Source of the DNA: Lasiosphaeria ovina
Taxonomy: Eukaryota; Ascomycota; Sordariomycetes; Sordariales; Lasiosphaeriaceae
Assembly (NCBI GenBank): GCA_033439765.1
Contig: JAULSN010000009.1
Location: 124,001-188,000, forward strand
Reading direction: 5' to 3'
DNA length: 64,000 nucleotides
Shown: one piece after another, positions 63,269 to 64,000 of the stretch
Layout of the letters: each line of letters starts with the position of its first letter
Numbering within the stretch: the first letter of the stretch is position 1
Made by a program: the position numbers and the translations under genes
The notes under the pieces: generated by a model
The model's input: only the letters and a program-made list of their open reading frames with translations
What the model was told of the DNA's origin: nothing
Databases searched by the model: none

Positions 63269-63780
63269 ATGGCAGAACCTAGCGCCATCGTATATATAGA
63301 CTGCTCAGCCCTCGACGCCTTTACTGTGTTCGGCGGCTACGCCGACTTGCTGCGCAACCGGACCTCGTTCAACGAGACGCTGCTGCGCCAGTGCCGGCAG
63401 CAGCCAATATGCCAGGCGCTCTGGGGGTTTGGCGTCCCGTCCCGGATCTTTCAAGACCAGATTCGTTGTGGATGGCGTTGCGCAACTCTGCGCAAGGAGA
63501 TGGGCCAGATACTGCCTAGTCGGAGTGCCCTTCTGTCTAGCGGCTCCGTTGCCATGGGGGGGGGGGGGGGGGGGGGGTTCTGGCGGCTCAGGGTTCTCCA
63601 GTAACAACTTGCTCTTGCGGCGAGGGGACAATATGAGGGAAATGACTGGGGGGGTTTTGGGCAGGTCATGGCTATCGCCGTGTTTGCGCCGGTGGTGGCG
63701 GAGATGCTGTTCGTTCTGGTCCGTAAAGCTCTGGGACGGGGTTCAAGAGCTAGAAGGGGAAGGAGAAGGTGGTGAGGGTG
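63269..63780 (+). pseudogene. Small fungal membrane protein, interrupted
   Basis: The ATG at 63269 gives MAEPSAIVYIDCSALDAFTV, FGGYADLLRNRTSFNETLLR and QCRQQPICQALWGFGVPSR, resembling the extracellular start of a common fungal membrane-protein family (ID CA..ESF..YG..ADI..NRS.F, then C..ALWG.GNPDIxGIG). Instead of NPDIxGIG the text changes. After a run of 22 G, a piece VMAIAVFAPVVAEMLFVLVR (63671-63730), a good membrane span preceded by a GGGCAG acceptor, follows. The gene may have a long intron or be broken near 63435. Role unknown. Confidence 0.4.
63556..63577 (+). repeat. Run of 22 G
   Basis: Longest mononucleotide run in the window. Assembly length here is uncertain. Confidence 0.9.
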
Positions 63781-64000
63781 GGGGATCTAGAGCTACCGTG
63801 TTCTAACGGCAGATGACCAACGAGGGGAGGAAAGCGTCGCTGCACGAGAAAGAGGGAGGTCCAAGACATATTAGCAGCCATTATTAGATTGTGGCCCACG
63901 GGCACATATCAGAAAATCACCCCGTAATATCTTAAAGAGGTCAGGTATCCTGGAGAAGAAATTGGAAGAACTCCCTAGCAACAACCTCTTCGAATTTTTG

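Noticed and set aside
1..64000. DUF3435 captain, patatin-like phospholipase, HET domain, or polyketide/NRPS core genes
   Set aside because: Looked for by their signature motifs in all open frames and not found.

Overview
This window looks like an accessory, repeat-rich region of a filamentous ascomycete (Pezizomycotina) genome. Genes carry 50-66 bp GT-AG spliceosomal introns. Many domain families are fungal: a FunK1 kinase, a fungal HNH_2-type protein, a NACHT/STAND protein, DUF3723, and fragments of GH71 and GH18 enzymes. There is no bacterial-type organisation. A Sordariomycete fits the general look, but the sequence alone does not fix the lineage. Few genes are intact: most recognisable coding sequence is frameshifted, truncated or interrupted by TAG/TAA codons.

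Layout. 1-7.4 kb: a ferric-reductase NAD-binding remnant, a Tc1/mariner-type element with inverted ends and a decayed transposase, and an apparently intact three-exon FunK1 kinase gene with an internal exon-intron duplication. 7.6-10.5 kb: an element with 22-bp perfect inverted ends that carries a RecQ-like helicase pseudogene. 10.6-16.5 kb: HNH nuclease-domain gene, NACHT pseudogene, SNF2-helicase pseudogene and a two-exon membrane protein. 16.5-21.4 kb: nothing recognisable. 21.5-24.2 kb: a 666-codon intact trypsin-fold serine protease gene lying between two ~80-bp direct repeats. 25-31 kb: a broken coiled-coil gene and a long DUF3723 pseudogene. 32-37.4 kb: a GH71 first exon, minisatellites, and a short deletion derivative of the helicase element. 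37.5-47.4 kb and 55.8-58.5 kb: a mosaic of shuffled, repeated pieces of genes (thioredoxin/DUF255, GH18 tail, NBR1 autophagy-receptor tail, BTB, SANT/Myb-like, coiled coils). 47.7-49.0 kb: an eight-exon gene for a small acidic, cysteine-containing protein. 49-55 kb: decayed coiled-coil and acidic ORFs. 56.7-57.5 kb: an apparently intact SANT/Myb-like gene with an expanded hexanucleotide tract. 58.5-64 kb: a 61-bp minisatellite, a copia pol remnant and a broken small membrane-protein gene.

How it fits together. Ferric-reductase, NLR (NACHT) and DUF3723 genes are three of the accessory gene types reported to recur in Starship giant transposons of Pezizomycotina. All three occur within the first 31 kb, mixed with FunK1, HNH, RecQ/SNF2 helicases and the protease. 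I saw no DUF3435 'captain' recombinase, so a decayed Starship-like cargo region is a hypothesis. The nonsense codons in the mariner and RecQ pseudogenes are all TAA/TAG where CAA/CAG (or TGG) is plausible, as expected of repeat-induced point mutation. The mosaic from 37.5 kb on indicates repeated duplication and rearrangement of gene pieces.
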